DNA of 64,000 bases from Rhynchosporium graminicola. Taxonomy: Eukaryota; Ascomycota; Leotiomycetes; Helotiales; Ploettnerulaceae. Below the pieces are notes generated by a model that had not been told where the DNA came from, did not search any database, and saw nothing but the letters and a program-made list of their open reading frames with translations. The stretch covers positions 186,001 through 250,000 of the forward strand of contig FJUW01000026.1 of assembly GCA_900074885.1 (NCBI GenBank). The letters are read 5' to 3'. A program made the position numbers and the translations under genes. How positions within the stretch are numbered: position 1 is the first letter of the stretch; every line of letters starts with the position of its first letter. This document shows positions 20,844-32,491 of this stretch, in pieces.

Positions 20844-21411
20844 CACAGATATAAGTCAAGTAATACTGGTTGACAGAAAGATTCCAATGATTCGCTGTTT
20901 CAAACATGAATTGTTTTGTCTGGCGAAGGGAAAAGAAGAATGAGGGAGAATATGGAGGTCCATGATGCAGTCGGGTATTTCCATGCCATCCACTAATTCG
21001 TGACGGCATTGACATCACTAATCACTAGTGCATTTGGTATGCCAGGAACGACGCCGCCAAGATGGAAATCTATGAGATCAGAGCTAACGCAGGGGTAAAA
21101 GTTGAATTTCAGATATGGGGAGATGAGTTGATTGAAATGGTGAGACATAGGGTCTAAGATCAGGAAGATGAAATATTCAATAGAAAGAAAACATCTTGAG
21201 GTCACGTGGCTAACTACTAATAATATTGAAAAATATGCACTCAACACTGCATCCAGATTAATTATAATGATATTCTTCTTTCTTTTGGTTTCCAGCACAG
21301 GAGCTATGCCATTTAATTCTACAAATCCCATCCATACTCCTTTTCAACTCCAAACAAGACTACAAATGCCCTTTTCAGCCAAGCAATGCAAAACAACACA
21401 ATTAACTATTG
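20844..21411. other. Spacer between NADH dehydrogenase and UTP20
   Basis: 568 bp with the dehydrogenase promoter and the UTP20 3' UTR. Short frames on both strands are not convincing and no repeat is seen. Confidence 0.4.
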
Positions 21412-24400
21412 CTATTGCTCGTGCCTCTTAGCCTGATACTCCGCACCCTTCTCCTTCCTCCTCTCCTTCTTCCTCTCCGTCTTCCTTGCTTTATCCTTAC
21501 CCGCTTTCTCAGGCGCACTGACAGCCTCAATCTTCCTCTTCGCGCGTCTCTCCTCCCGGGTTTTCTTAACTCTCTTTGCCACTTCCAATAACGCTTCACT
21601 ATACGCTTCGATACCCACTTTCCGCTTCACACTCTCTAGTAATGCTTCGGCAGATGTCTTCATATCTTCGTACCCGGCTCGGAAAGCCTCGTCGGTGGAG
21701 TAGGGTGTTGGGATGTTGGGGTCTGTGATGTGGTGCAGTGGTTGTATTATGAGTTGTAAGGCTGGGTGAAGGGAGTCGGTGGGTAATGTGAGCACTAGGG
21801 ATTGAAGGAGGGCAAGAGCGTTGGTCCGTGGGAGGAGCGTTGTGAGGCGTGGTGGAGATATTTCTTTTCGTAGGAGGAAGGAGAGGCGAGAGAAGAGGAA
21901 GCGAAGTGCTGTTCTACTAACTTCCTTCTCATCTTCTGCTTCGTCTTCTTCATCTTCAGCGGTCTGTGAGTTGCGCCACTTGAGATTGTTGGCTGCAGCC
22001 CATCGGGCTAGATATTTGATGTTCGACATGAGTTCAGGTGTTGCGGAGTTGCTGAACGCAGGCGTGTTAAATGAGTACGTCGTCCGTCGGATCAGGTCTT
22101 GTATATCATCCCCGGTGAATCTCAGGCCTCCGGATCCCTTGAGTGGCAGCTTGAAGTTCGTATCGGCATTTTTGCGGGCGAAGTCGTCGAAGTAGTAATT
22201 GAAGAGCTTTGATGCAGAAAGCTTGACCCACTCATGAGGGTATGAAAGACAGGCTCGCATGATAGTCCAGAATGATTGTGATGAAGACTTCGAGAACATA
22301 ATCGAGGGGAACTTTTCGGCCAGACTATTGCTAAGAAGAAGAGCTTCGAATATCTGTCCCATGTCGGAACCTGGATCCTCGGCCGATGTACCAATGATGG
22401 ATATCCGGTCCATGAGCAAGCTCACATCGCTGTCATCGGAAGGATTGGAGTCATAGTACAACCTGAATGTTTGGAACGAGACACGAACGATGTCTTCGTC
22501 GTCACTTCTGATTCCATTTCGTAGGATGCCAAGCAAAGCGTTTGTTTGCTCCGGATCAGCATGTGCGAAAATCTCTCTGAGCACATCGCATGCTACCACG
22601 CGACATTTGTCACTCTCCTCGCTGTTCAGACGCTCTTCATATAAAGGTTTGAACACGGCTGTCGCGATCTGCCGGAAAATCTCGGGACTCGACTTGGAAG
22701 TCTTTTTGAGCAGAAGATAAATAAGTTCCAGTACCGTCAGTCTACCTCCTTCACGGGCATAATTAAGATTGGCCACAATGAATTTGAGCTGCTTCGACCA
22801 TCTAGCCTTCTGTTGTGGGTATTCTGAGAGAAACTGGAAGAAAGCACCGCGAGCTCGGATCCGGGTCTCTTTATCGAAGTTCGTAACCATTTGCTCGCCA
22901 ACAAAATCCATGACATCGTAGACGACCGCAGTCTCAACTTTGGAGTCCAGTGCAGCGCGAAGAAAGTCAAACGTCACATTTCGACGCTCTGGCTCTGTGA
23001 TGTCCTGCCTCAGTTTCCCTAGCACATTGTCGACAGCTGTGTCCTTGATCTTTACATCTGGGCGGAAGCGAAGTATGTTGGAGATGAGCTTCAAACCGGC
23101 TTGTGCAATGTCTGAGTCTGTTTGTGGACTTTCGATTATGGCTTTCGTTGCCTCAGCAGCAGCTACACGGTAGAGATTGGTCCAGTTGGCCTCTTCAACG
23201 AGTGGAACTTGCACAATAGCCGTAAGCGTCTTGAATGCGGAAACCCTGACTTCCTCCTCGGCTTCTACGACTGCATCACCCAGAACAGGGATGAATCCAG
23301 TCAAGTTCTTTGCCGTTCGTAAGCCATCGTGCTTCTTAAGCACAGCACGTAGGACATCGAACGCGAAACGGACGATTTTGAACGTATACACAGTTGTGCT
23401 TCCTCTGTCGAGACCCCGCCTAGCTCCTTTGGAAGTCAAATACTTCTTGAGCTTGTGGTCGACCTTCTTCCTCTCATTTGGTTTTTGTTCGCGATTAGCA
23501 TCCTGGATAACCTCATAGCAGAAGATCAGACTCTCTCGGCTGTCGGCGGCGCGATTCCTCTGCAATCCATTGCTTATACGATTCAGAAGCTGGTCGGCCT
23601 TGCGAACCATCTTGATGTTAAGCTTCTCTTGAAGGAGTTTCCGGATCGGGGTGACAAGGTCTGTGAGACGGCTCAGAGTGGCTGTACTGGCAATGAGTTC
23701 CATTGAGTCGTAACTTTTGCTGCTTCTGACTTCCTCCATCTTGCTTGTGTATTCCTCGGCATCTTTCTCCTGACCAGTGTTGCCAAATATATCATCGGTA
23801 ATGATGTCAACAATTTGTCCGAGACAGTAGTCCAAGTCACCAGGGGCGTGATCAGGAGTAGTTGCTACCAGAATCGAGTGCATAGTGAAGGACAGAACGT
23901 GGACCTGATAACCCCTCTGTAATGAACTTCGCAGTTCCTTAAGCACAAAGCCGATACATGTTGGGCCGAGCAATGCACATATCTTGACTAGCGTGTCTCT
24001 GGTCATCTTCCGTGACTCGGCAGCTTTACTTCGGAGAATATGGCAGACATCTGTCAGCACTGCTGGAAGTCTAGAAGTGAGCTGTTCTCTAGGCAGGAGC
24101 TTGAGAAGCCTAACAACGATGATTGCGACTGGCACTCGGAGACTGACGGTAGATTCATCCTTGTCGTGAAGATATGTCGTCAATGGCGGGAGAATGTTGG
24201 ATGTGATATCTTCGGCGAACTTCTCGACTTTTGGCATTGTTTTGGTTAACCTACTCTTGACCGCGTCCGTAGTAACTACTTCCATAGCTTCAGGTACATC
24301 TACCTCGTCTCCTAAGGCCGTGGCTGGAGTATCCAAACTCAAAGCGTCGAGGACCTTTCCTAGCAGCCTGATCATTTGCTTTGGTTGGTCCTTCGATTCG

Positions 24401-27400
24401 ATATAACCAATATATCTCCGGAGCAAAGCACGGTATTGAGGCCATTCCAGGCATCCTGCCAGGACCCCAATAGTAGTACTGGCCTCTGAAGCAAGCTGAC
24501 TGGCATCGTTGCCCTCCGCCTTGTCGAAGATAAAGTGCTCCAGTAGCGGAATCAAGAAATGGGCAACGTTCTTGCTGCCTAATTTGTCGCTCTCGGCTGC
24601 GTCAGAAAGGCGTTTGAGAGCAGCTGGTCGTCGTCCTTTCCCAATGTCTAGAATGCTTTCGAAGAAGGACTGCGATGGCTCGGACTCATTATCATCGATG
24701 CTAGGCTCTGCACCAAGGGCTTTCATGTCGCTAACCTCCGGCCATTCAGGAAACGTCTCCACCAGCTTAGCCATCACTTTCAGGTATTCTCGGCGTATCA
24801 ATTCGGACTCGTGTCGAGCACCAGTATATAGTGCGGGCATCAGGACCGAGGACAATAATGCCATGAATGCGTCCTTCTCTTTTTGAGCAGAGTGAGCAGT
24901 GCTGATGAATTGGCAGAGTGAATCGGATGAATTAGAAGACAAGATACCGGACTCTTCGTCATGAGTAATGTAGAAGAGCATGTTGTAGAGGAGGGGTGTC
25001 CATTGTCGAACAGTGAAATCTGTACAGACATTCATTTTGTTGAAAGCCTTAATCCGGCGATCATAATCAGGCTCGTCTAAACGATTTCCTAAGAAAGAGT
25101 TCAAGCCCATGCAGAGCTCGGCAACATCTCCCATAACTTTATCGTTCTCTGCGTACACCATCAAGACTCGACTCAGACCTTGACGAGATGCGTTATCTTT
25201 AAAAAAGCCAAACAGCGACGTGACAGTATTATAAACCCTGTCCTTCAGCTCTGGATTGTTCTGCAGGTCATAAAGTGGAACGAAGTGTTCCAGAACAACG
25301 AGTAGGGCACCCTTCTCCTTCGGCTTCACGCGCCGAGTGGGCTGATCAAGCAAGAAGATGGATACATCGACCAAATTCTGAGCTTGCGTCGATGTGGTCA
25401 CGAATGGCGCAAGATCTGAAACGGTGCCGATGCAAGACTCAAGTAGCTCTTTGCCCATGTCGCCTTGCGTGCGGAGGACACTTCCGATTTGAATAAGGAA
25501 AGAGTCCATGCTTGGCGTAAGTATTTCGTCTTTAACTTTCCTACTTAACTCCTTAGCCGGGGCTTCAGCCGCGACATCCTCACGAGACAGGCCGATGATC
25601 TTTTGAATGATGTCCTTGAGGACAAATCTCTTTACTTCATCTTTAGACTTCGGAGGTGCCAAACACTCGGCGACCTTTGATAGCATCTCAGTAGTCAAGA
25701 AGAATACTAGCTTGGGCGAAATGGCCCAGGTCGAGAAGAGTCGGAGGATAACAGAGGCGCCTTGACCGGTCTCGATGGGAAGGTTCTCCAGTCGAGGTGA
25801 GATGATCTCTTTGCTGATAATGTTCATGTACGGGGACCATACAAAATCGGGAGCATGATTGAAGAGTAGGACCAGACACTTCAAGCCGGTTTGGCGCACC
25901 ACCTTGAGCAAAGATATTTGGGTAGTCGCAGCGACGCTCTCCGCAGCAGTCTCGGGTTCGTCGTGCAATTGGCGGGATGCGTAAATGACGCAGTACAGTA
26001 CCGCATCAATCAGTTTCCCTGCGATTGGCACTACCTTCGTGGCCAGCTCTTTCAACATCCCTTCGATCATATGTGTGAAACCGACCTGTTTCCTGACATT
26101 CATGACCTCAATATCGAACAACGATTCTCGGACAGTTCCGTTTTCGAGAAGTTGAACATTCGCTAATTCACCAAGCGCGATATCCAAGAAGCCTTCCATG
26201 TCGTCTTTACCAAGGTTGCGAAGAATGGTAAGTCTCCGAGCTTCCATACCTTGTCGACCACTTGCTGCTCCTTTCCTCGAGATTGAACGGCCGTAAATGA
26301 CTCGTAGTAGCACCGGCATCAGGCTTGGGCGGTGTTCTGCTTGCACAAGCGTTTTCCCCTGGAGCAAGATAGCGATTTCCTCCTTGAATCTTGCCTCATC
26401 AAGTAAATTCAAGAGATTTTCTTCGTATGGTCTGATGCTTGGATTCTTCCATGCGAATATCGCTTTAAGCGCAGATTTCTGGATCTCGATGTCTCCATTG
26501 GCGAGAAGCTGCAATAGAGCATTGTAGACATCCTCTGAACGGAATAGTGATTTCGGATTGCCAAATTGTGCGAAAAGATTCAGCAAAGCCTTCTGATCAT
26601 TTCTTGTCCAGTCACTTAGGCGCTGCTCCTCTTCCTCGTCGGCTTGATCGATCTCAGGACTCGATTTCGCCCACGAAAGAAACATAGGGACCAAAAGACG
26701 AGATCGCTTCTCAGCTACGTTTGTGGCAGCAGACAATACCATGAGAGCCTGAGCTCTGGCTGCTTTGGGCTGAGCAGAAACGAGTTCCTGTGCTTCGGCA
26801 AACTTCTGCAGCATCGTATCTCGCGACTTCGCAACCCCTGAATCTGCTTCCTCAGCTAACTTATCGAGCTTCATGAGGTTCGAACATTCAAAATCTGTCA
26901 TCCCTTGGTTCTTGTCCTCATCAAGACTCTTATGCTCATGCCCAGTCATCGAAGGTTTCTCTAGCCACTCAAAAGCGAGCTTGGCCACAGCTTCGTCTCC
27001 GCTTTTTGATTCTGCTATTTGCCTCAAAGAGGCGGCTACCTGATCCCAAAGTTCCCGTAGCTTCACTGTGAGCATTCCGAAGTAAAAAGACGGAATTGCT
27101 TGCTTGACCCACGACTCGGCTGGTTCATTGGCGTACATTGTTGCCAATTTCCGGGTATGCATAGATGCAGAGCGCACTGCTTGTGGATCAAGGGTCGAGT
27201 TTTCGACCATGATCATGATTGATAAGGGCTGGGATTCAGTGCCGTGCTCAGTAGTGTAAATGTGGTCCAGAAGGCGCAGTGAAAGATATCGTAAGTCGTG
27301 AGACCCGGTAGATAGATTTGAAATGAGAGATGTGATGAGCAGGTCATCATCAGTATCTGAGTCCATATCTTTGGTAGGTGATGCTGCCTTAGGCTCCGGG

Positions 27401-29378
27401 GAAGACGCAATACTTGTTTCATAAGCCAGCAAAGCCTCCAGGAAATTTGGAAGCCTTGCGTATCTCGGAGCTGCTGCACGAAGGAGTGGCTCAAGGGATC
27501 GATCCACTGCGCCGGCTCCTTTCGTCATTCGAGAAAAGGAACTGAAGCCGCGTCCGACAATAAAATTTGCTTCTTCTGGCGCCAGTGATGAAGATGGGCG
27601 TAGTGCAAGCTTTAGTTTTCGTTGAAGGATTTCTGCGATTCTCGCATTCGTCGCTGGATGTACGACTGTGCAATCAAGTACCTCGAGCAATGCGTTGTAC
27701 TTTGGTAAGCATCGGTCGTGCCATGTTGCTGGGCTTCGATCGTAGGGCGACGACTGTTCTGGAAATGGCTGCACCTCGAGCCTCTCGAATTTGCTAACGA
27801 TTTGATCCTGCCACGACCGCGGTAACGGAAATCCATCTTTTCCATATCTGCTGGGCAAGACACCAGTCAAGACCATCTTTGGCAGCAAAACCGAGAATGT
27901 ATCCCCGTTATTTTCGTCTGACCAGTGAGCAACAATGAACCTGTAAATGTTAGCATGATTAGGAAGTTGTTTTGGAACTGCACAAACTTTTTAAAATACG
28001 GTAGAGCAATGCTTCGAAATCGATCGGCATCCACTTCTGAGAGGTAGGCACAGAAGGTTAGAAACCACTTCATCAACGGATCCTTAGTTAGGGCATCCAT
28101 GGCAGGGGATATGAAGCCAATCAACGTATCCATTGGAGCATATTGAAATGTGATCGAGATGCTGAGTATCAGATATTTCCAGACATCGGCGTATTCGTTC
28201 TCAATCACAAAAGAAGCATTTTTGGTGATTGATTTGAGTATCAACGCCATAGCATTGAGCAGGCCCGTCCAGTTTCTGACCCTAGTACCCTTCCGGACTC
28301 CAGCAGCGATACCTAGTGTTCGTGCAGAAAGAAGCAAGTGGCGAAGATTCTGCTTAGAAACATCTTGTTCAAAAGTTTCCACGGCACTGGCAGCATTTTC
28401 CAGCACGACATCCAGAATTTCTGGGAAGGTATCCGAACTGCCGTGATGTATAACGCTCGTCAAAACACCACAGATAACGTTCATCCAGATATGGGTTTCT
28501 GACGAGTCCAGGTCCGAATCTTCCAGAGCTAGAAACAACGATTTGAAAATAGCGGGGCCTGTTGTATGTACACTCAGCCCATTGCCTTTCATCGCCTCAG
28601 CGAACAAGGTCATGATTCCATGATAATACAGGCCGAACTCCTTGGTCCCTTGTATACTATTGAGATCGTCCTTCGCATATTTGACAATCAATGGTAGAGC
28701 TGTCGTTCTGTGAGCTGGAGCTCCTGCTTTCTTGATCAAGAAACTCATAGCTTCTCCAGCAAATCTAGCAATATGGGGCTTTTGGCGCTGCTTTCCAAGC
28801 AATGGCGCCATTAGACTATAGGTAGGTCGCAGATCCGGTACAAGAAGCTTTGATAAGTACTTGAACAAAAATGCCAAACTTGTGAAGCTCCACTCTATCA
28901 CAGCAACATCTTGCAGCATACCTGCTATCGATATGATGATTTCCAGTGATTTCGGGTAATGCTTCTCGAACCGGGCTCCCAAATCGTGCGCAAAATCCGT
29001 CAGTAGTTCCAGTAGAGGTTCTAGAGATTCCCTTTCCCTCTTCTCCATATATGTGACGAACAATGCCATGATTTTGTCTTCCGAGTATATAATTTGTGGC
29101 AAGCTCTCGGTCAAGTCTGACATCTCGCGCGAGAACAGAATAAACCCCTCCGACATATTGAGTTCCGCCCATTTATCCAGTCCCGCTCTCAAATATGATG
29201 TAGTCGTAGAAAGATCCTCAGTATCGATATCATGGCGTCGGACTCTTCGTATCGGGTCGAGTGAGTTTAACTTGGATATCTTCGTGGTGAATGATTCCCA
29301 TCGGTGATTCTTCTGGTGCATAGTACCCTTTTTCCCCTTTCGAGTCTTCACAATCCTCCCCGAAGTGTTGACCGGCAT
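21412..29378 (-). CDS. UTP20: U3 snoRNP component Utp20, small-subunit processome HEAT-repeat protein
   Basis: Two exons, 29378-27988 and 27940-21412, give 2639 residues (yeast Utp20 is 2493, human 2785). The 47 bp intron has an unusual GTTTGT donor and CTAACATTTACAG end; it joins PYFKK to FIVAHWSDEN. The start is basic (MPVNTSGRIVKTRKGKKGTM) and followed by KNHRWESFTTKISKL, the conserved Utp20 opening. The rest is helical HEAT-type repeat along the full length, for example HIWMNVICGVLTSVIHHGS and LKLISNILRFRPDVKIKDT. The last 80 residues are a highly basic KR-rich coil. By family knowledge it is a scaffold for early 40S subunit assembly and 18S rRNA processing in the nucleolus. It faces DRN1 divergently. 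Confidence 0.95.
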
Positions 29379-29762
29379 CGGACTATACGGGGCGCTCCGG
29401 GGCGCAATGTCCAGGGGAATTTGGGGAGTGGAAGGGGAACTGTGATAGTGAAATTCTGATGCGATACAGCACTTTTATTTTTGCGCCTACGGTCGGTGGT
29501 TGCTGGCAGAATCGCTCTGTTGGGCGTAGCGAGACCATAGCTATAAATCTTGTCTGGGTACGGCTTCATGAAGGAGAAATTCAATCAGGTTACGAGTTTG
29601 ACCTGTGTTCGGATTCTCTGTCCCCTTCTTTCTGCCATAAAATCTATTATTGTTTCTGTGCTCTTTTGATCAGTCATAGCAGTTTTGGTATCGTTCTCCA
29701 GTAGACACTGTAGAAAGAATTCCAATTTGGAGGCAACAGTACAGTATGCTAGCGCTAAGCTA

Positions 29763-29779
29763 AGATAAGAATCTTATCT
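29763..29779. promoter_or_regulatory. Inverted GATA-site pair, UTP20 side
   Basis: AGATAAGA and TCTTATCT flank a single A, giving two head-to-head GATAAG sites. It lies about 385 bp upstream of the UTP20 ATG. GATAAG is the known core for fungal GATA factors (AreA type); use here is inference. Confidence 0.5.
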
Positions 29780-30603
29780 AAGGTACGGCTTACGGCTTTG
29801 TCCCTGGTCGTCTCATTCGTCGGTAAGTTGGTGATCTGTTTGTTTACCTTACACCGGATCAAGATCAAGTATATGTATGTAAATACCTAGCATAACGGAT
29901 GGAGATCCAGTGACCAGCACACAACACAAGAGATGAGTCAATGAGACGCAGTTCATCCTCGGCTCGAGGAAATGTCATTGCTTTCTTCTTATTGTCTCAT
30001 CTACCTCCATGCTTTTGCCGTTCCCACGTGCATGTGTTAGAGAATGAAGGGAAGTGGAAATATCAAAGTCTTGTGCTTGGGTATTTGTGCAGCGGAATGC
30101 AGACAGCCCAGGCCTCCTGCCAGCATTTCGAATATTCCTCAATCAATTATCCGCACGCTCAAGCCCTCTGCTCCAATATATCCCAAATTGCAGAATCCAA
30201 GTTTGAGTCGAGCTCAAGAAGATGCAAGAACCCACAATGCTACATCTGCTCACTGCCCCTGGAGAGATCCCATCCCGTCGTGAATAGCTTGACACCAAGA
30301 AATCAAACGCTGCTATACAAGCAGGAGACTCTCTTTCTCCTCGACCTTCTCCTTGATCTCTGAAACCTGTTCGCGTCACATGAGTGAGCCTGCTATCCTC
30401 TTGACCATCACTCTCACTTTGAAGAAACTTGAAGCAACCAAGGGATATGATGGGGAACGGTACGGGAAAGGGAGGAGAGGACACCTAGTATCGATATTCC
30501 ATTTTGTACGATTTTTTGTGTAGGTGCAGACTCAGTACGGATTTACTCTCGTAAGGTATGCGATGTGAAGTGGATCAAACTGCGCCTTCTAGCGTGACGC
30601 TAA

Positions 30604-30618
30604 GATAAGAGGCTTATC
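30604..30618. promoter_or_regulatory. Inverted GATA-site pair, DRN1 side
   Basis: GATAAG and CTTATC are separated by AGG, 112 bp before the DRN1 ATG. The preceding bases (CTAGCG, a few variable bases, then GCTAAGATAAGA) resemble those before the other pair. Confidence 0.5.
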
Positions 30619-30729
30619 GGGTCTAGCCTTCTAGAAAAGCTCACTGTCGCGTCGCATCTTGTGATCTTACTTCACCAGCCCACTACAACTTCCAAGACTG
30701 GCGCTTATTCGTCAGTTGTCACTCTCATA

Positions 30730-32491
30730 ATGTCTTCTAAAATGTAAGAATCCCTCTTGTATTCTCATTTGCGCTCTCGCCATCGGCCTCAATTCCTCAA
30801 TCTCCTTCAATTGGAGATTTCTCAACTGATTGTTCCTACAGCCTTGTCCTCGGGGATATTTACGGCCATCTGCAATCGACATTCACCAAGGTCTCCTCCC
30901 TCCACGCCAAGAATCACTTCTCTCTGGCAATTGTCGCCGGCAATCTGTTTGCTGAAGATGAGACTGCTGTAGACGAACTCCTTGGAGGGAAAATATCCAT
31001 ACCACTTCCTACCTACTTCACTGTGGGCACGACGGCTCTCCCACAACGGATCGTAGACAAGATCGAGAAAGATGAGGAGGCAAGAGATGGTCTCGGAGCT
31101 TGAGAGATGAACAGTTACTGACTTTCCTTTAGATCTGCGAGAACCTTCATTACCTGGGAAAGCGAAGCACAACAAAGACTTCTGAAGGCATCAAGATCGT
31201 GACGCTGGGCGGTAAGCTGGACGAGACGGTTGTGGCAGGCTTATCAAAGGAGCAGTACTTACCATATCATACGGTTGGGGATGCGAAAGCTCTGCACGGA
31301 GCGAACTCGGCGGACATACTGTTGACCACTTGTTGGCCAACTTCGATCAGAATCGGGTCCAAGGTTGTCGTTCCAGTTGGAGATGTTGCTCCCCCCACAG
31401 GATTGGAACACGTTGCGGATCTATGCGCTGCCCTCAAACCTCGCTATCATTTTTCCACCACTCCGACATTCTTCTATGAAAGGGAACCTTTCTTCTTCAA
31501 CGCTTCACAGGATAGCCCTGACTACAAACCAGTGACCCGATTCATCTCACTTGCAGCGCATGGACCCAAGTCAAATCCAAAGTGGCTATATGCCTTCACT
31601 CTACAAACAAAGCCTGACCCCTTGGCTGTTCTTCCTGCAGGATGTACTGCTTCGCCTTTTACTGCCCGCTCCAAAAAGAGAAGTGCTCTCGACCCTTCGC
31701 CTTACTCCCGCTACGCCCCTCACGACAACGGTTACCATAACAAGCGGCAGAGAAGAGCTCCGCCTGGACCTGGACAGTGTTATTTTTGCTTGTCAAACCC
31801 TAATTTGGAAACACATTTAATTTCTTCTATCGGAGATGACGCCTACGTAACAATCGCCAAAGGGCCACTGACTACATCAACAACATATGCTGAGCATGGT
31901 ATTAATCATCCAGGTCATGCCCTGATCATCCCCCTTACACATTCGCAAACTCTTGCGTTGATTCCAAAGGAAGACAATGCCAAGGAGAAGACCTTCGCGG
32001 AGATGACCAAATTCAAGGAAGCTATGCAGACCATGATCGCAAGAGATAGCGGGAATAAACTCGGTGCCGTAACATACGAGATCAGCAAGATCAGCGGCGT
32101 TCACACACATTGGCAGTTTATTCCCATACCTGCAGAAACCATCTCCAAGGGCCTCGTAGAAGCAGCATTCCAAGTCGAAGCCGAAAATCTCAAGTATCCG
32201 CCACTCGAGGTTAGAGATCCAGGTATCGGTGAGAACGAAGGTGATTTCTTTCGAGTCTGGATATGGTCGCCTCCCACGGACGAGCAGCCCAATGGCAACA
32301 CGAAATGTCTCACTCTTCCATTTGACGATAATGTCCGATTCTCCCTTCAGTTTGGTCGCGTCGTCCTGGCAAAACTTCTCGGCCTGGAAAAGCGCATCCA
32401 GTGGAAGGACAATGTTCAATCTGACGAAGAGGAGAAGAAAGATGGCGAGGCATTCAAAGCGGCGTTCAAGGACTTTGATTTTACTCTTTAG
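30730..32491 (+). CDS. DRN1: Drn1/CWF19L1 homologue: CwfJ/HIT-like RNA-lariat debranching partner
   Basis: Three exons, 30730-30743, 30842-31079 and 31133-32491, give 536 residues (yeast Drn1 is 507). Exon 1 is only 14 bp. Intron 2 begins with GC (GAG|GCAAGA...CCTTTAG|ATC); no GT donor restores the frame. The N-terminal metallophosphatase-like domain reads SKILVLGDIYGHLQSTF, FSLAIVAGNLF and PTYFTVGTTALP, close to the human protein. The C-terminal half has the CwfJ domains: a Cys pair in CYFCLSNPNLETHLI, IAKGPL, HALIIPLTHSQT, and GVHTHWQFIPIPAE with HxH-type histidines. By family knowledge Drn1 assists the Dbr1 enzyme in debranching intron lariats in the nucleus. The gene is divergent from UTP20. 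Confidence 0.92.

Larger units (their letters stand above)
29379..30729. promoter_or_regulatory. Divergent upstream region of UTP20 and the Drn1 homologue
   Basis: 1351 bp between outward-facing ATGs. Each side carries a GATA-type inverted pair (see separate entries). Open frames such as 29941-30363 show no domain. No RNA gene was recognised. Confidence 0.5.
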
